Part shown: in pieces, positions 53,576 through 64,000 of the stretch
How the letters are laid out: each line of letters starts with the position of its first letter
Numbering within the stretch: position 1 is the first letter of the stretch
Origin: an uncultured Thiothrix sp.
GTDB taxonomy: Bacteria; Pseudomonadota; Gammaproteobacteria; Thiotrichales; Thiotrichaceae
Length of the DNA: 64,000 nt
NCBI RefSeq assembly: GCF_937873765.1
Contig: NZ_CALMZC010000012.1
Span: 62,001 to 126,000, forward strand
Direction: 5' to 3'
The notes under the pieces: model-generated
What the model was told of the DNA's origin: nothing
The model's database searches: none
What the model saw: only the letters and a program-made list of their open reading frames with translations
Program-made: the position numbers and the translations under genes

Positions 53576-54300
53576 AGCGGCTTTTTTACGACCTCTTCTA
53601 ACGCTTTTTCGCGCCGAGGCATATTCATTAAGGGGTAGTAAACCAACCAAGCTACCCCTGCCATCATCCAAGCTGACCCCAGCACATCCGATAAATAATG
53701 TGCCCCCACTGACATCCGTGCTAAGCCAATCGCATAACCGAATAATAACCCAAAACCTAAACCCCACCCTGCCCAATCAGGACACTCTCGCCGCCAAATA
53801 AACCAGAGTGCTAAAAACGCAAAGCCTACCGAACTATGCCCACTTGGAAAGGAACGGCCTTCGCTATTGATTGCCAGCTTTCCGGGTGGAACATAAGTAG
53901 CTGTACCCCCAAAATCCTGAGTCTGTACCGGACGTGGACGCCCCCAATGATCTTTGAATAACGCATTCACCACTAAGCCCGAACCTAAGATAAACACAAT
54001 GACAAAATAGGCCATGCGTAAACGCATGCGTTTGTAAGCTAAAGTTTGAGGCCGCCAAAAAACCACTATGACGCCCACTAGTAAAATCAGGGCGGAAACA
54101 TAGGGAATGCTCGAATAAAATAAGGCTCGATAGAAGGGATGACAATCCAAAACCCAAGCTTGCGGGCTACAACTAGGCTGATAAAAAAAATTAGAAGTAT
54201 GAAAATCTAAGCGCCATTCTGGAACCCAAAAGGGTAAGATCGTGAGTATTGCAAAGCCAACCCAAAACAATAGCCTCCAAAGCATTTTTTTGTTGTGCAT
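53572..54300 (-). CDS. PAP2-family membrane phosphatase
   Basis: A 242-residue protein with about six membrane segments. The three phosphatase motifs are complete: KDHWGRPRP, SFPSGHSS and ARMSVGAHYLSDVLG. Substrates in the family include undecaprenyl pyrophosphate, phosphatidylglycerol phosphate and lipid A. The start overlaps the stop of the upstream glycosyltransferase (TAATG), which suggests recycling of a lipid carrier used by that enzyme, or lipid A modification. Confidence 0.9.
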   Translation of the reverse strand: MHNKKMLWRLLFWVGFAILTILPFWVPEWRLDFHTSNFFYQPSCSPQAWVLDCHPFYRALFYSSIPYVSALILLVGVIVVFWRPQTLAYKRMRLRMAYFVIVFILGSGLVVNALFKDHWGRPRPVQTQDFGGTATYVPPGKLAINSEGRSFPSGHSSVGFAFLALWFIWRRECPDWAGWGLGFGLLFGYAIGLARMSVGAHYLSDVLGSAWMMAGVAWLVYYPLMNMPRREKALEEVVKKPL

Positions 54301-55748
54301 TATTGTGTCAATCCTTTGAAACCCTGTAAGCGATAAACGGCATAGCTTAGTTCATAATCTTTATAAATATGCAGTTTTAATTCTCCAATCTTCTCAAGAG
54401 ACTGGAAATACGACGGCATATGAGCAGGCAATTGAGCCGAAGTCACCAATAAAAAATCCTGCCCCTCGCGCCCCTCTAAGCGAGTCACCAGATCATAATG
54501 ATGGCGAAGTTTACGTTCAGGATTCCAGCTCACTATATTCAGGCCTATCGGACGGGTGTAATAAGTCAGCTCACTTAAAATACCGCGCTCTTCGGCTAAA
54601 GGTAATGCATTCGGATACTGCGCTTGAATGGCTAAATACTGCTGCCCTAGCGCATCCCAGCCCCGCACGCGCTTATAAATATCGTTTTTAGCGTTTAGGT
54701 CAAGCCCCATCCACTGAGCCAGACTTTGATAATGATACAGCCCTAACACTAAGCTTAAGTTGATGATTAAGCCCACGATTAAAAGCCGAGTATGTTGCCA
54801 AGTCACTAGCCATGCGGCCAATAAACTAGTCGCGGCTACATAAGTAGGAGCCGCCCAGTTCGCATTCGCCGTCCCCAATAGCGCTTGCAGAGAAATAATC
54901 AATAAGAAGGGTAAACTAAAACAGAGCAATAAACCTGCGTTTGGAAGCTGGTGTAAGCGCCTGAAATTAATGAGCAAGAACAGCAATAGTGGGAAGAATA
55001 CGAAGCCAAATACCCCTACCTGACCGAGCAAAAACTCTGTGAAAGAACTCCAATGCAGGCCGACTTGTTCGAGGTGTGAAATTTCTGCAGTATGTTGGAA
55101 GGTAGGGAAGTTATTTTGCCAATTCCACCCTAAATTCGGCGCAAAAATGAGTGCTGCAATGAATACCGCTGCCCAAGCGCGGGCTTTAATCAAGAAATGC
55201 CAACGTCCACTCACCATCAAATATAAAGCAGCAGAGAGGAAAAAAATCCCCATTGTGTATTTGGTCAGTAATCCTAGACCTAAAGCCACACCCAGCAAGA
55301 CCCAATCCAACCAAGCATCGGTTTCGAGCACGCGCACAAAGGCAAACAGCGCCAAAGTCCAAAAGAAAAATAAGGCGACGTCAGTAGAAATGATTAGTGA
55401 GGATAAACCAACAGCGGGCAAAGTGATGAAGATTAAACCGGCAATGAAAGCCGTTTTTTCATCAAATAAGCGGCGTGTGAGGAAGAAGAGAATGAAAGTG
55501 GATAGGGGATAAAAGATTAGGCTGCCCGCGCGCACGCAAGACTCACTGTCACCACAAACTGAGGTCGTGGCTGCAATCACGGCTGCAATCATGGGGGGTT
55601 TGGAATAATAACCCCAAGCGAGATGTTGCGCCCAATACCAATATTGTGCTTCGTCCACATACAGCGGCAAACCATTGGTTAGCACAACCCAAGCACGATA
55701 GGCCGTTAACCCCAACACGATGAATAGTAAATAAAGGAAGTAACGCAC
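54300..55748 (-). CDS. Family 39-type membrane glycosyltransferase (ArnT/PMT-like)
   Basis: A 482-residue polytopic protein with 10 or more hydrophobic segments. The first periplasmic loop has DEAQYWYWAQHLAWGYYSKP, the acidic motif of GT-C enzymes that use lipid-phosphate sugars. The closest general type is the PMT_2 domain, as in ArnT and protein mannosyltransferases. The acceptor is unknown. It is cotranscribed with the PAP2 phosphatase, which could process the polyprenyl product. Confidence 0.85.
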   Translation of the reverse strand: MRYFLYLLFIVLGLTAYRAWVVLTNGLPLYVDEAQYWYWAQHLAWGYYSKPPMIAAVIAATTSVCGDSESCVRAGSLIFYPLSTFILFFLTRRLFDEKTAFIAGLIFITLPAVGLSSLIISTDVALFFFWTLALFAFVRVLETDAWLDWVLLGVALGLGLLTKYTMGIFFLSAALYLMVSGRWHFLIKARAWAAVFIAALIFAPNLGWNWQNNFPTFQHTAEISHLEQVGLHWSSFTEFLLGQVGVFGFVFFPLLLFLLINFRRLHQLPNAGLLLCFSLPFLLIISLQALLGTANANWAAPTYVAATSLLAAWLVTWQHTRLLIVGLIINLSLVLGLYHYQSLAQWMGLDLNAKNDIYKRVRGWDALGQQYLAIQAQYPNALPLAEERGILSELTYYTRPIGLNIVSWNPERKLRHHYDLVTRLEGREGQDFLLVTSAQLPAHMPSYFQSLEKIGELKLHIYKDYELSYAVYRLQGFKGLTQ

Positions 55749-55892
55749 TGCTTAGCCCTAATCTAGCCCGCAATAAAAGCCGGAAGTTTAACATTGATCA
55801 GGAAAAGGCGGGTATGGCGTTGTGGAAAACTCGCAGGATTACGCACATGCGTTACAATCAAAAGATGAGAGTTGCTAGCGCAAGCCTAGCTT

Positions 55893-55924
55893 TCACTCTA
55901 TAGTGAGGTATGTATAACGCATAC
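55893..55924. promoter_or_regulatory. Paired inverted repeats before the DUF937 gene
   Basis: TCACT-CTAT-AGTGA (55893-55906) and GTATG-TATAACG-CATAC (55908-55924) lie back to back. The second contains a TATAAC that may serve as a -10. Together they look like operator sites in the 207-base divergent gap 55749-55955; I see no other feature there. Confidence 0.4.
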
Positions 55925-55955
55925 TAATTACGATTCTATTAGAGGAGGATTCTTC

Positions 55956-56507
55956 TTGGGTATTCTAGATATACTGCTCGGCAGTCAAAACAGTGATGCA
56001 ATTACTCAATTGGCCAAACAGCTTGGCGTTAGTGAAGAACAAGCGCGTGCTGTGGTCAAAGAAGTGACTCCCGCGCTTACCCGTGGTATGCAACATAACA
56101 CCAAAGATGAAACGGGCGTGGAAGGCCTAATTACTGCCTTACGTACCGGTAACCATTCGCGCTATATGGAAAATCCTAAGGTGCTCGGCACACAAGAAAA
56201 CATCGATGATGGCAATTCTATTCTCGGGCATATCTTTGGCAGCAAAGAAGTCAGTCGCAATGTGGCTGAACATGCCAGCCAAGAAACAGGTATTGCTAGC
56301 TCCTTGATTAAGAAGGCCTTACCGATTGTTGCCACTATGGTGATGGCTTCTTTAGGCAAATCGCTATTTGGCGGTACGGCTTCAGCCAGCACTGGTAATG
56401 AGCAACCCGCCTCTGGTGGTATTTTAAACTCATTATTAGATTCAGACCGCGATGGTTCGATTATTGATGATGTCTTAGGTATGGCCTTTAAAATGGCTTT
56501 CCGTTAA
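55956..56507 (+). CDS. DUF937 family protein (YidB-like)
   Basis: A 183-residue protein from a TTG start with a very strong AGAGGAGG site seven bases upstream. The core ITQLAKQLGVSEEQARAVVK and the glycine-rich C-terminal part (GGTASASTGNEQPASGGILN, then LLDSDRDGSIIDDVLGMA) match DUF937. The function of the family is not established. The C-terminal DSDRDGS resembles a calcium-loop signature. A terminator follows, so it is monocistronic. Confidence 0.85.
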   Translation: MGILDILLGSQNSDAITQLAKQLGVSEEQARAVVKEVTPALTRGMQHNTKDETGVEGLITALRTGNHSRYMENPKVLGTQENIDDGNSILGHIFGSKEVSRNVAEHASQETGIASSLIKKALPIVATMVMASLGKSLFGGTASASTGNEQPASGGILNSLLDSDRDGSIIDDVLGMAFKMAFR

Positions 56508-56524
56508 AAGCAAAAATTCCCTAG

Positions 56525-56553
56525 CCTCTCTTCCACGCTGATAGAGAGGTTTT
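56525..56553 (+). terminator. Intrinsic terminator of the DUF937 gene
   Basis: A 7-bp stem CCTCTCT/AGAGAGG with an 11-base loop (56525-56549) is followed by TTTTAGC. Confidence 0.75.
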
Positions 56554-56579
56554 AGCATCCCAGTTTAAGGTCATCCGCT

Positions 56580-57431
56580 ATGGCTTACAGCAGTATTCAA
56601 CTCGAATTTAATAACAAAATAGCCCATCTGATTTTCAATCGGCCTACTGCTCTCAACAGTATGAATCGAGCCTTTTGGCAGGAACTGCCTGCAGCCATTC
56701 GTGAAGTGGATCAAGCCGAAGATATTCGCGTCCTAGTGATTTCCTCGACCGGTAAACATTTCAGTGCAGGTATGGATTTAGAGGTCTTCAGCCAACCTGA
56801 TCCACGCATGTTTGGGGGTGAAGCGAGTCGACGTGCTGAGTTTATGCGTCGCTTAGTCTTGGAACTGCAAGCTTGCTTTTCAGCTTTAGAGAATTTGCGT
56901 ATGCCTGTGCTGGCTGCTATTCAAGGCGGCTGTATTGGTGGAGCTTTAGATCTGGTCTGTGCTTGTGATAGCCGTTATTGTACGGCAGATGCGTTCTTTA
57001 CCATCAAAGAAACCGAATTAGGTATCACGGCTGATTTAGGCACTTTACAGCGTTTACCCAAATGGATTAGCCCCGGTTTAGTCCGCGAACTCGCCTACAC
57101 TTCTCGTCATTTGCTAGCTAATGAAGCTAAAGATTGTGGCTTGGTGAATCAAGTTTTCCCCGATCAAGCCGCTATGCTTACCGCAGTGATGGAGATCGCG
57201 ACACAAATTGCTGCACATTCACCCTTAGCCGTTGCAGGTAGCAAGGCCATGCTCAATTATGCGCGGGATCATAGTGTTGCAGATAGCTTGAACTATATGG
57301 CAACTTGGCAAGCCGGTATGTTCCAAGCCACCGACTTAATGGAAAGCATGCAGGCTAAACAAGCTAAACGTTCAACTGCTTATGTACCACTTCATAGTAC
57401 TGCTCCGATTATGACTAAAAACCCCCACTAA
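56580..57431 (+). CDS. Crotonase family, probable delta3,5-delta2,4-dienoyl-CoA isomerase
   Basis: A 283-residue enoyl-CoA hydratase/isomerase fold. Oxyanion-hole segments are FSAGMDLEVF and IQGGCIGGALDL. D124, E144 (TIKETELG) and D152 (TADLGTLQRLP) have the same spacing as the three acidic residues D176, E196 and D204 of rat ECH1, which shifts 3,5-dienoyl-CoA to 2,4-dienoyl-CoA. The neighbour fadH, two genes on, reduces the product, so the specificity call is supported by context. Confidence 0.86.
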   Translation: MAYSSIQLEFNNKIAHLIFNRPTALNSMNRAFWQELPAAIREVDQAEDIRVLVISSTGKHFSAGMDLEVFSQPDPRMFGGEASRRAEFMRRLVLELQACFSALENLRMPVLAAIQGGCIGGALDLVCACDSRYCTADAFFTIKETELGITADLGTLQRLPKWISPGLVRELAYTSRHLLANEAKDCGLVNQVFPDQAAMLTAVMEIATQIAAHSPLAVAGSKAMLNYARDHSVADSLNYMATWQAGMFQATDLMESMQAKQAKRSTAYVPLHSTAPIMTKNPH

Positions 57432-57433
57432 CC

Positions 57434-60105
<2,672 letters not shown>

Positions 60106-60117
60106 TGAGCCTAGAAA

Positions 60118-60141
60118 AGCGGCTTAGTTAAATAAGCCGCT
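60118..60141. terminator. Terminator between fadH and the FAD/Fe-S oxidoreductase
   Basis: An 8-bp stem AGCGGCTT/AAGCCGCT with an eight-base loop lies between convergent genes. The minus strand continues TTTTCTAGG and the plus strand ATTTG, so it best serves the minus-strand gene but may act for both. Confidence 0.75.
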
Positions 60142-60155
60142 ATTTGATCAGTGAG

Positions 60156-63100
60156 TTAGAGTAGAACTTTCTCAATTCCACCGTGAGTAGCGCGTTCAAT
60201 AAAGGCTTGCTGCCATTTTTCACCGAGTAAATGATTCGCCATTTCCACGACAATATAGTCAGTTTCTAAGCCCGTATCATCGGCATAGCGTGACAAACCT
60301 TGCTGGCAAGCAGGGCAAGATGTCAGTAATTTCACATTACCGTTTTTGGCAGTCGTTTCGCCCGTGAGCTCCTTAATACCAGCCCGTAAGCTTTCCTCCT
60401 TACGGAAGCGTAGTTGGCTAGCAATATCAGGGCGGCTGACCGCAAAAGTACCTGCCTCACCACAGCAACGCTCAGTAAGTAAAACTGGTTTACCCACTAG
60501 TTCGCTAGCAACTTTAATCGGTGCATAGGTTTTCATCGGCGTATGACAAGGATCGTGATACAGATATTGCACACCCTGCACCCCATCCAGTTTTAGACCT
60601 TTTTCTAGCAAATACTCATGAATATCGAGTAAACGACAACCGGGGAAAATGCGCTCAAATTGATATTTGAGGAGCTGATCCATACAAGTACCGCAGGATA
60701 CAATCACCGTTTTAATATTCAGGTACTTTAAAGCACCAGCTACTCGATGGAAGAGCACACGATTTTCAGTAGAAATCTCTGTACCTTTATGCAAATCACC
60801 GCTGGCGTTTTGCGGATAGCCGCAGCATAAATAGCCGGGAGGCAATACCGTTGTCGCACCTACGTCATAGAGCATGGCTAAAGTAGCTAAACCTACTTGG
60901 CTAAAAAGACGCTCAGAACCACAACCGGGGAAGTAGAACACCGCATCACTGCCTTCTTTTTGTGGATCACGCAGAATTGGCACAATCTTACTGTCTTCCA
61001 AGCCCAGCATTGCGCGCGTTGTTTTCGTAGGCAAACCAGCCGGTAAAGGCTTTTTCACAAACTGAATGACTTGTTCTTTAATTGCAGGTGTACCGGTCGT
61101 TCCAGCAGGGCGTTTACTGTTTTGCACTAGACCCGTATTTTTCGCTATTTTATAGGCAACCCGCTGCACCTTAAAACCTAAATCAATCATACCTTTACGC
61201 AGTAAATTGATTTTCATTGGGTCTTTCAGGTTCAAAAACTGCATCGAGGCCCAAGTCACTGGACTGGTTTTCTTTTTACCTTGATCACGCAAAATGCTGC
61301 GCATGCGAATACTAACTTCACCAAAATCAATATTCACTGGACAAGGATTAAAGCATTTATGACAAACCGTGCAATGATCCGCGACATCATTCATTTCATC
61401 AAAGTGGCGAATAGAGATACCCCGCCGAGTTTGCTCCTCATACAAGAAGGCTTCAATCATTAAGCCAGTAGCGAGAATTTTATTGCGCGGCGAATACAGC
61501 AGATTAGCGCGGGGAATATGCGTATTACAAACCGGCTTACACTTACCGCAGCGTAAGCAATCTTTAATATCTTTATTGAGTGCACCCAACTCATTATGCT
61601 CTAGCAATAAGGCTTCGCGCTCTACTAAGCGTAAAGAGGGCGTATAAGCATTTTGTAAGCCAGAACCCGGCATCAATTTGCCTTTATTGAAATGCCCTTT
61701 CGGATCAACTTGTTGCTTATAAGTTGCAAATTCTTCTACTTCACGCTTATCTAAATACTGGTATTTGGTGATACCGATACCATGCTCGCCCGAAATAACG
61801 CCATCTAAGCGCCGTGCCAGCACCATAATCTCATCTACGACTTTTTCTGCTTCATGCAGCATTTCATAGTCGTTGGACATGACTGGAATATTAGTATGCA
61901 CATTGCCATCACCCGCATGCATATGCAGCGCCACGAATAGGCGACCTGAACGATAGCGACTATGAATCTTATCCAACGTTTCTCTTAGTGGATTTAATTC
62001 GCGTCCGACAAACATTTCCTTTAAAGAGCGTTCAACTTCAGTGCGATAAGAAATCCGCAAATCACGTCGCAGTAGGAGATCAATAAGCCGATCCGTCGGA
62101 CGTAAAGCAGCCCGTGCTGTATCATCTAATAACTCTGGAAAACCTGCTGCTGGCTGGTCGAAATTCGCTAATAAACATTCCCAACGGGCTTTAACTTTTA
62201 GTAAATACTCTTGAGCATGGACACGCTTAGCATCCACCATCGCTGAGCGTTCAGCACTGGCTTCATAGTCAGGCACATTGCGCAGTTCCAGCAAATCACC
62301 TTGCAAATAAGCGAGCACTGCATCCAGCATTTTCAGTTTATTCTGCATAGACTGACGCACATTGATGCGCTCAATGCCTTCGGTATATTCCGCTAAGTTA
62401 TGCAGCGGGATCACCACATCTTCATTGATTTTGAAAGCATTGGTATGTGCTGCAATAGCCGCCGTGCGGGAGCGATCCGCCCAGAATTGGCGACGTGCTT
62501 CAGGGCTAATCGCAATAAAGCCCTCAGCATTACGAGCATTCGCTAAGCGCACCATTTCCGCTGCGGTGCGTGCTACGGCAGTTTCATCATCACTGACAAT
62601 ATCCGCAATCAAAACCATTTTAGGCAAGCTGCCTCGTGCACCTTTAGGCGTATATTTAACGGCTTTGACATAGCGCTCATCTAGATGCTCTAAACCCGAG
62701 AGCAGCACCTTATCGAGGCTGTCTAAATAATCTTTAATCTCAACAATGGCAGGAACAGCTTCATGCAAATCTGTACCGTAAAATTCTAAGCAGACGGTGC
62801 GAATCTGATCGGGCATGCGGTGCAAAATGAACTCTGCAGAAGTGATTAAACCATCACAGCCCTCTTTCTGAATGCCCGGCAAGCCTCCCAGAAATTTATT
62901 GGTCACATCCTTCCCTAAACCCTCCTTGCGGAAATAGCGACCAGGGAAACTCAAAAGTTTGGCTTCACCTTTTTTAGTTTTGCCATCATGCCCAAAATAT
63001 TGAACCGAGAAACTGACCTCAGCTTGGTCGTGAATCTTGCCAAGATTATGATTTAGCCGGGTCACCTCTAGCCATTCAGCATCAGGAGTCACCATTCTCC

Positions 63101-64000
63101 AAGAAAGCAAATTATCGAGGGTTGTTCCCCACAAAACGGCTTTTTTCCCACCCGCATTCATGGCGATATTCCCGCCAATGGTAGAGGCATCTTGCGAAGT
63201 CGGATCAACCGCAAACACGAGTTTATGTTTACCGGCCAAATCGGAGACCCGACGAGTGACGACACCCGCACCGGTACGCACCACAGGTACTATACCCTCT
63301 ACTCCCGGTAAGTTCGTGCGTAGCTCGACTTCACCCAAGGACTCTAATTTCTCAGTATTAATGACTACACTACGCGCATCTAGAGGCACTGCACCGCCGG
63401 TATAGCCCGTACCACCTCCACGCGGAATCACCGTCAAACCTAAGTCAATACTAGCTTGAACTAAAGCTGCCATTTCCTCTTCGGTATCTGGAGTTAACAC
63501 TACGAAAGGTAATTCAACCCGCCAGTCGGTCGCATCAGTCACATGCGAAACCCGTGCTAAACCATCGAATTGGATATTATCTTTACGGGTGAAGGCAGCG
63601 AACTTTTTGCGCGCTTTTTCACGTAAAACCGCGTGCTGAGCAAAATCTTTCGCGAAATTATCAATCACTTTGCTGGTAATCTGCATCAGCTCTAAAGTTA
63701 GTGCATTATTATTCGCCCGACTTTGAATCCGCTCTAAGCGCTCCCGCAGGGTTTCTAGCAAAGAATCGAAGCGTTTGGGATTATCCAGCAGATCATCTTG
63801 GATATAGGGATTGCGATTGACTACCCACAAATCACCTAGCATTTCCAAGAGCATATGCGAGGAAATACCTGTAGCCCGCTCATTTCTTAACTGCTTGAGA
63901 ATATCTAAAGCACGCTGACCAAGCAGGCGTAGGACGATTTCTCGATCAGAGAAGGACGTATAGTTATACGGAATCTCACGTACCGGCGCTCTATCCTGTG
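60156..64000 (-). CDS. Giant FAD-linked / Fe-S oxidoreductase (DUF3683 type, D-lactate or glycolate dehydrogenase-like), 5' end outside window
   Basis: At least 1280 residues. The frame stays open to base 64000 ([18 protein letters not shown] is readable upstream of the first internal ATG at 63854), so the true start is beyond the edge. Domains in order are the DUF3683 N-terminus, an FAD-binding PCMH domain ([20 protein letters not shown]), FAD-oxidase C-terminal domain ([25 protein letters not shown]), two 4Fe-4S motifs ([28 protein letters not shown]), and two CCG domains ([16 protein letters not shown]). It is likely a respiratory 2-hydroxyacid dehydrogenase that feeds quinone. The substrate cannot be told from sequence. 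Confidence 0.88.
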   Translation of the reverse strand, partial: QDRAPVREIPYNYTSFSDREIVLRLLGQRALDILKQLRNERATGISSHMLLEMLGDLWVVNRNPYIQDDLLDNPKRFDSLLETLRERLERIQSRANNNALTLELMQITSKVIDNFAKDFAQHAVLREKARKKFAAFTRKDNIQFDGLARVSHVTDATDWRVELPFVVLTPDTEEEMAALVQASIDLGLTVIPRGGGTGYTGGAVPLDARSVVINTEKLESLGEVELRTNLPGVEGIVPVVRTGAGVVTRRVSDLAGKHKLVFAVDPTSQDASTIGGNIAMNAGGKKAVLWGTTLDNLLSWRMVTPDAEWLEVTRLNHNLGKIHDQAEVSFSVQYFGHDGKTKKGEAKLLSFPGRYFRKEGLGKDVTNKFLGGLPGIQKEGCDGLITSAEFILHRMPDQIRTVCLEFYGTDLHEAVPAIVEIKDYLDSLDKVLLSGLEHLDERYVKAVKYTPKGARGSLPKMVLIADIVSDDETAVARTAAEMVRLANARNAEGFIAISPEARRQFWADRSRTAAIAAHTNAFKINEDVVIPLHNLAEYTEGIERINVRQSMQNKLKMLDAVLAYLQGDLLELRNVPDYEASAERSAMVDAKRVHAQEYLLKVKARWECLLANFDQPAAGFPELLDDTARAALRPTDRLIDLLLRRDLRISYRTEVERSLKEMFVGRELNPLRETLDKIHSRYRSGRLFVALHMHAGDGNVHTNIPVMSNDYEMLHEAEKVVDEIMVLARRLDGVISGEHGIGITKYQYLDKREVEEFATYKQQVDPKGHFNKGKLMPGSGLQNAYTPSLRLVEREALLLEHNELGALNKDIKDCLRCGKCKPVCNTHIPRANLLYSPRNKILATGLMIEAFLYEEQTRRGISIRHFDEMNDVADHCTVCHKCFNPCPVNIDFGEVSIRMRSILRDQGKKKTSPVTWASMQFLNLKDPMKINLLRKGMIDLGFKVQRVAYKIAKNTGLVQNSKRPAGTTGTPAIKEQVIQFVKKPLPAGLPTKTTRAMLGLEDSKIVPILRDPQKEGSDAVFYFPGCGSERLFSQVGLATLAMLYDVGATTVLPPGYLCCGYPQNASGDLHKGTEISTENRVLFHRVAGALKYLNIKTVIVSCGTCMDQLLKYQFERIFPGCRLLDIHEYLLEKGLKLDGVQGVQYLYHDPCHTPMKTYAPIKVASELVGKPVLLTERCCGEAGTFAVSRPDIASQLRFRKEESLRAGIKELTGETTAKNGNVKLLTSCPACQQGLSRYADDTGLETDYIVVEMANHLLGEKWQQAFIERATHGGIEKVLL

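Noticed and set aside
60156..63854. The giant oxidoreductase as a complete gene starting at the ATG at 63854.
   Set aside because: The frame is open upstream to the window edge, with family-typical residues before that ATG, so it is internal.

Overview
The window looks like the chromosome of a gammaproteobacterium, probably a sulfur oxidiser of the Thiotrichales (Thiothrix-like). The basis is gammaproteobacterial operon order, a sulfide:quinone oxidoreductase with all three redox cysteines, a recognisable gammaproteobacterial L10 leader, and a complete TamA/TamB and LptM envelope set. The genus is inference. I see no insertion sequence, prophage, CRISPR array or rRNA gene.

Positions 1-24,400 hold a contiguous translation and transcription supercluster, all on the minus strand, so it reads from high to low coordinates. 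The order is tRNA-Tyr, tRNA-Gly, tRNA-Thr, tuf, tRNA-Trp, secE, nusG, rplK, rplA, rplJ, rplL, rpoB, rpoC, rpsL, rpsG, fusA, a second tuf, rpsJ, rplC-D-W-B, rpsS, rplV, rpsC, rplP, rpmC, rpsQ, rplN, rplX, rplE and the start of rpsN. The two tuf genes appear identical base for base. The regulatory signals are unusually legible. They include an L10-type autoregulatory leader, an rplL-rpoB attenuator, and near-consensus sigma70 promoters before rpsL and before rplC. Each of these two promoters is followed almost at once by an intrinsic-terminator hairpin.

Positions 24,400-44,000 hold envelope, cofactor and metabolic genes: tamB-tamA-dacB-trmO (minus), a META-domain lipoprotein, ferredoxin-coaD, a small FecR-like protein, a Crp/Fnr regulator, nadC-lptM-lysA, sqr, cca-hspQ, a SafE/TauE-like membrane protein and a ScsD-like thioredoxin. 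TamB is greatly enlarged by nine tandem 90-residue repeats. lptM (54 codons) is a short gene that is easily missed. hspQ has a good sigma32-type promoter overlapping the stop codon of cca.

Positions 44,000-51,650 encode two very large, divergently transcribed OmpA-domain surface proteins. One has a probable barrel, a central OmpA domain and four cadherin-like modules. The other has a coiled coil, 27 cysteine-paired thrombospondin type 3 repeats and a C-terminal OmpA domain. A small membrane protein with a structured leader lies between them. This is the most accessory-looking part of the window and the best candidate for an undescribed envelope system.

Positions 51,650-64,000 carry rsmA-hemW, a glycosyltransferase/PAP2-phosphatase pair, a DUF937 protein and an unsaturated-fatty-acid oxidation set (dienoyl-CoA isomerase, MarC-like protein, FadH). 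Last comes a giant FAD/Fe-S oxidoreductase whose start lies beyond the right edge.
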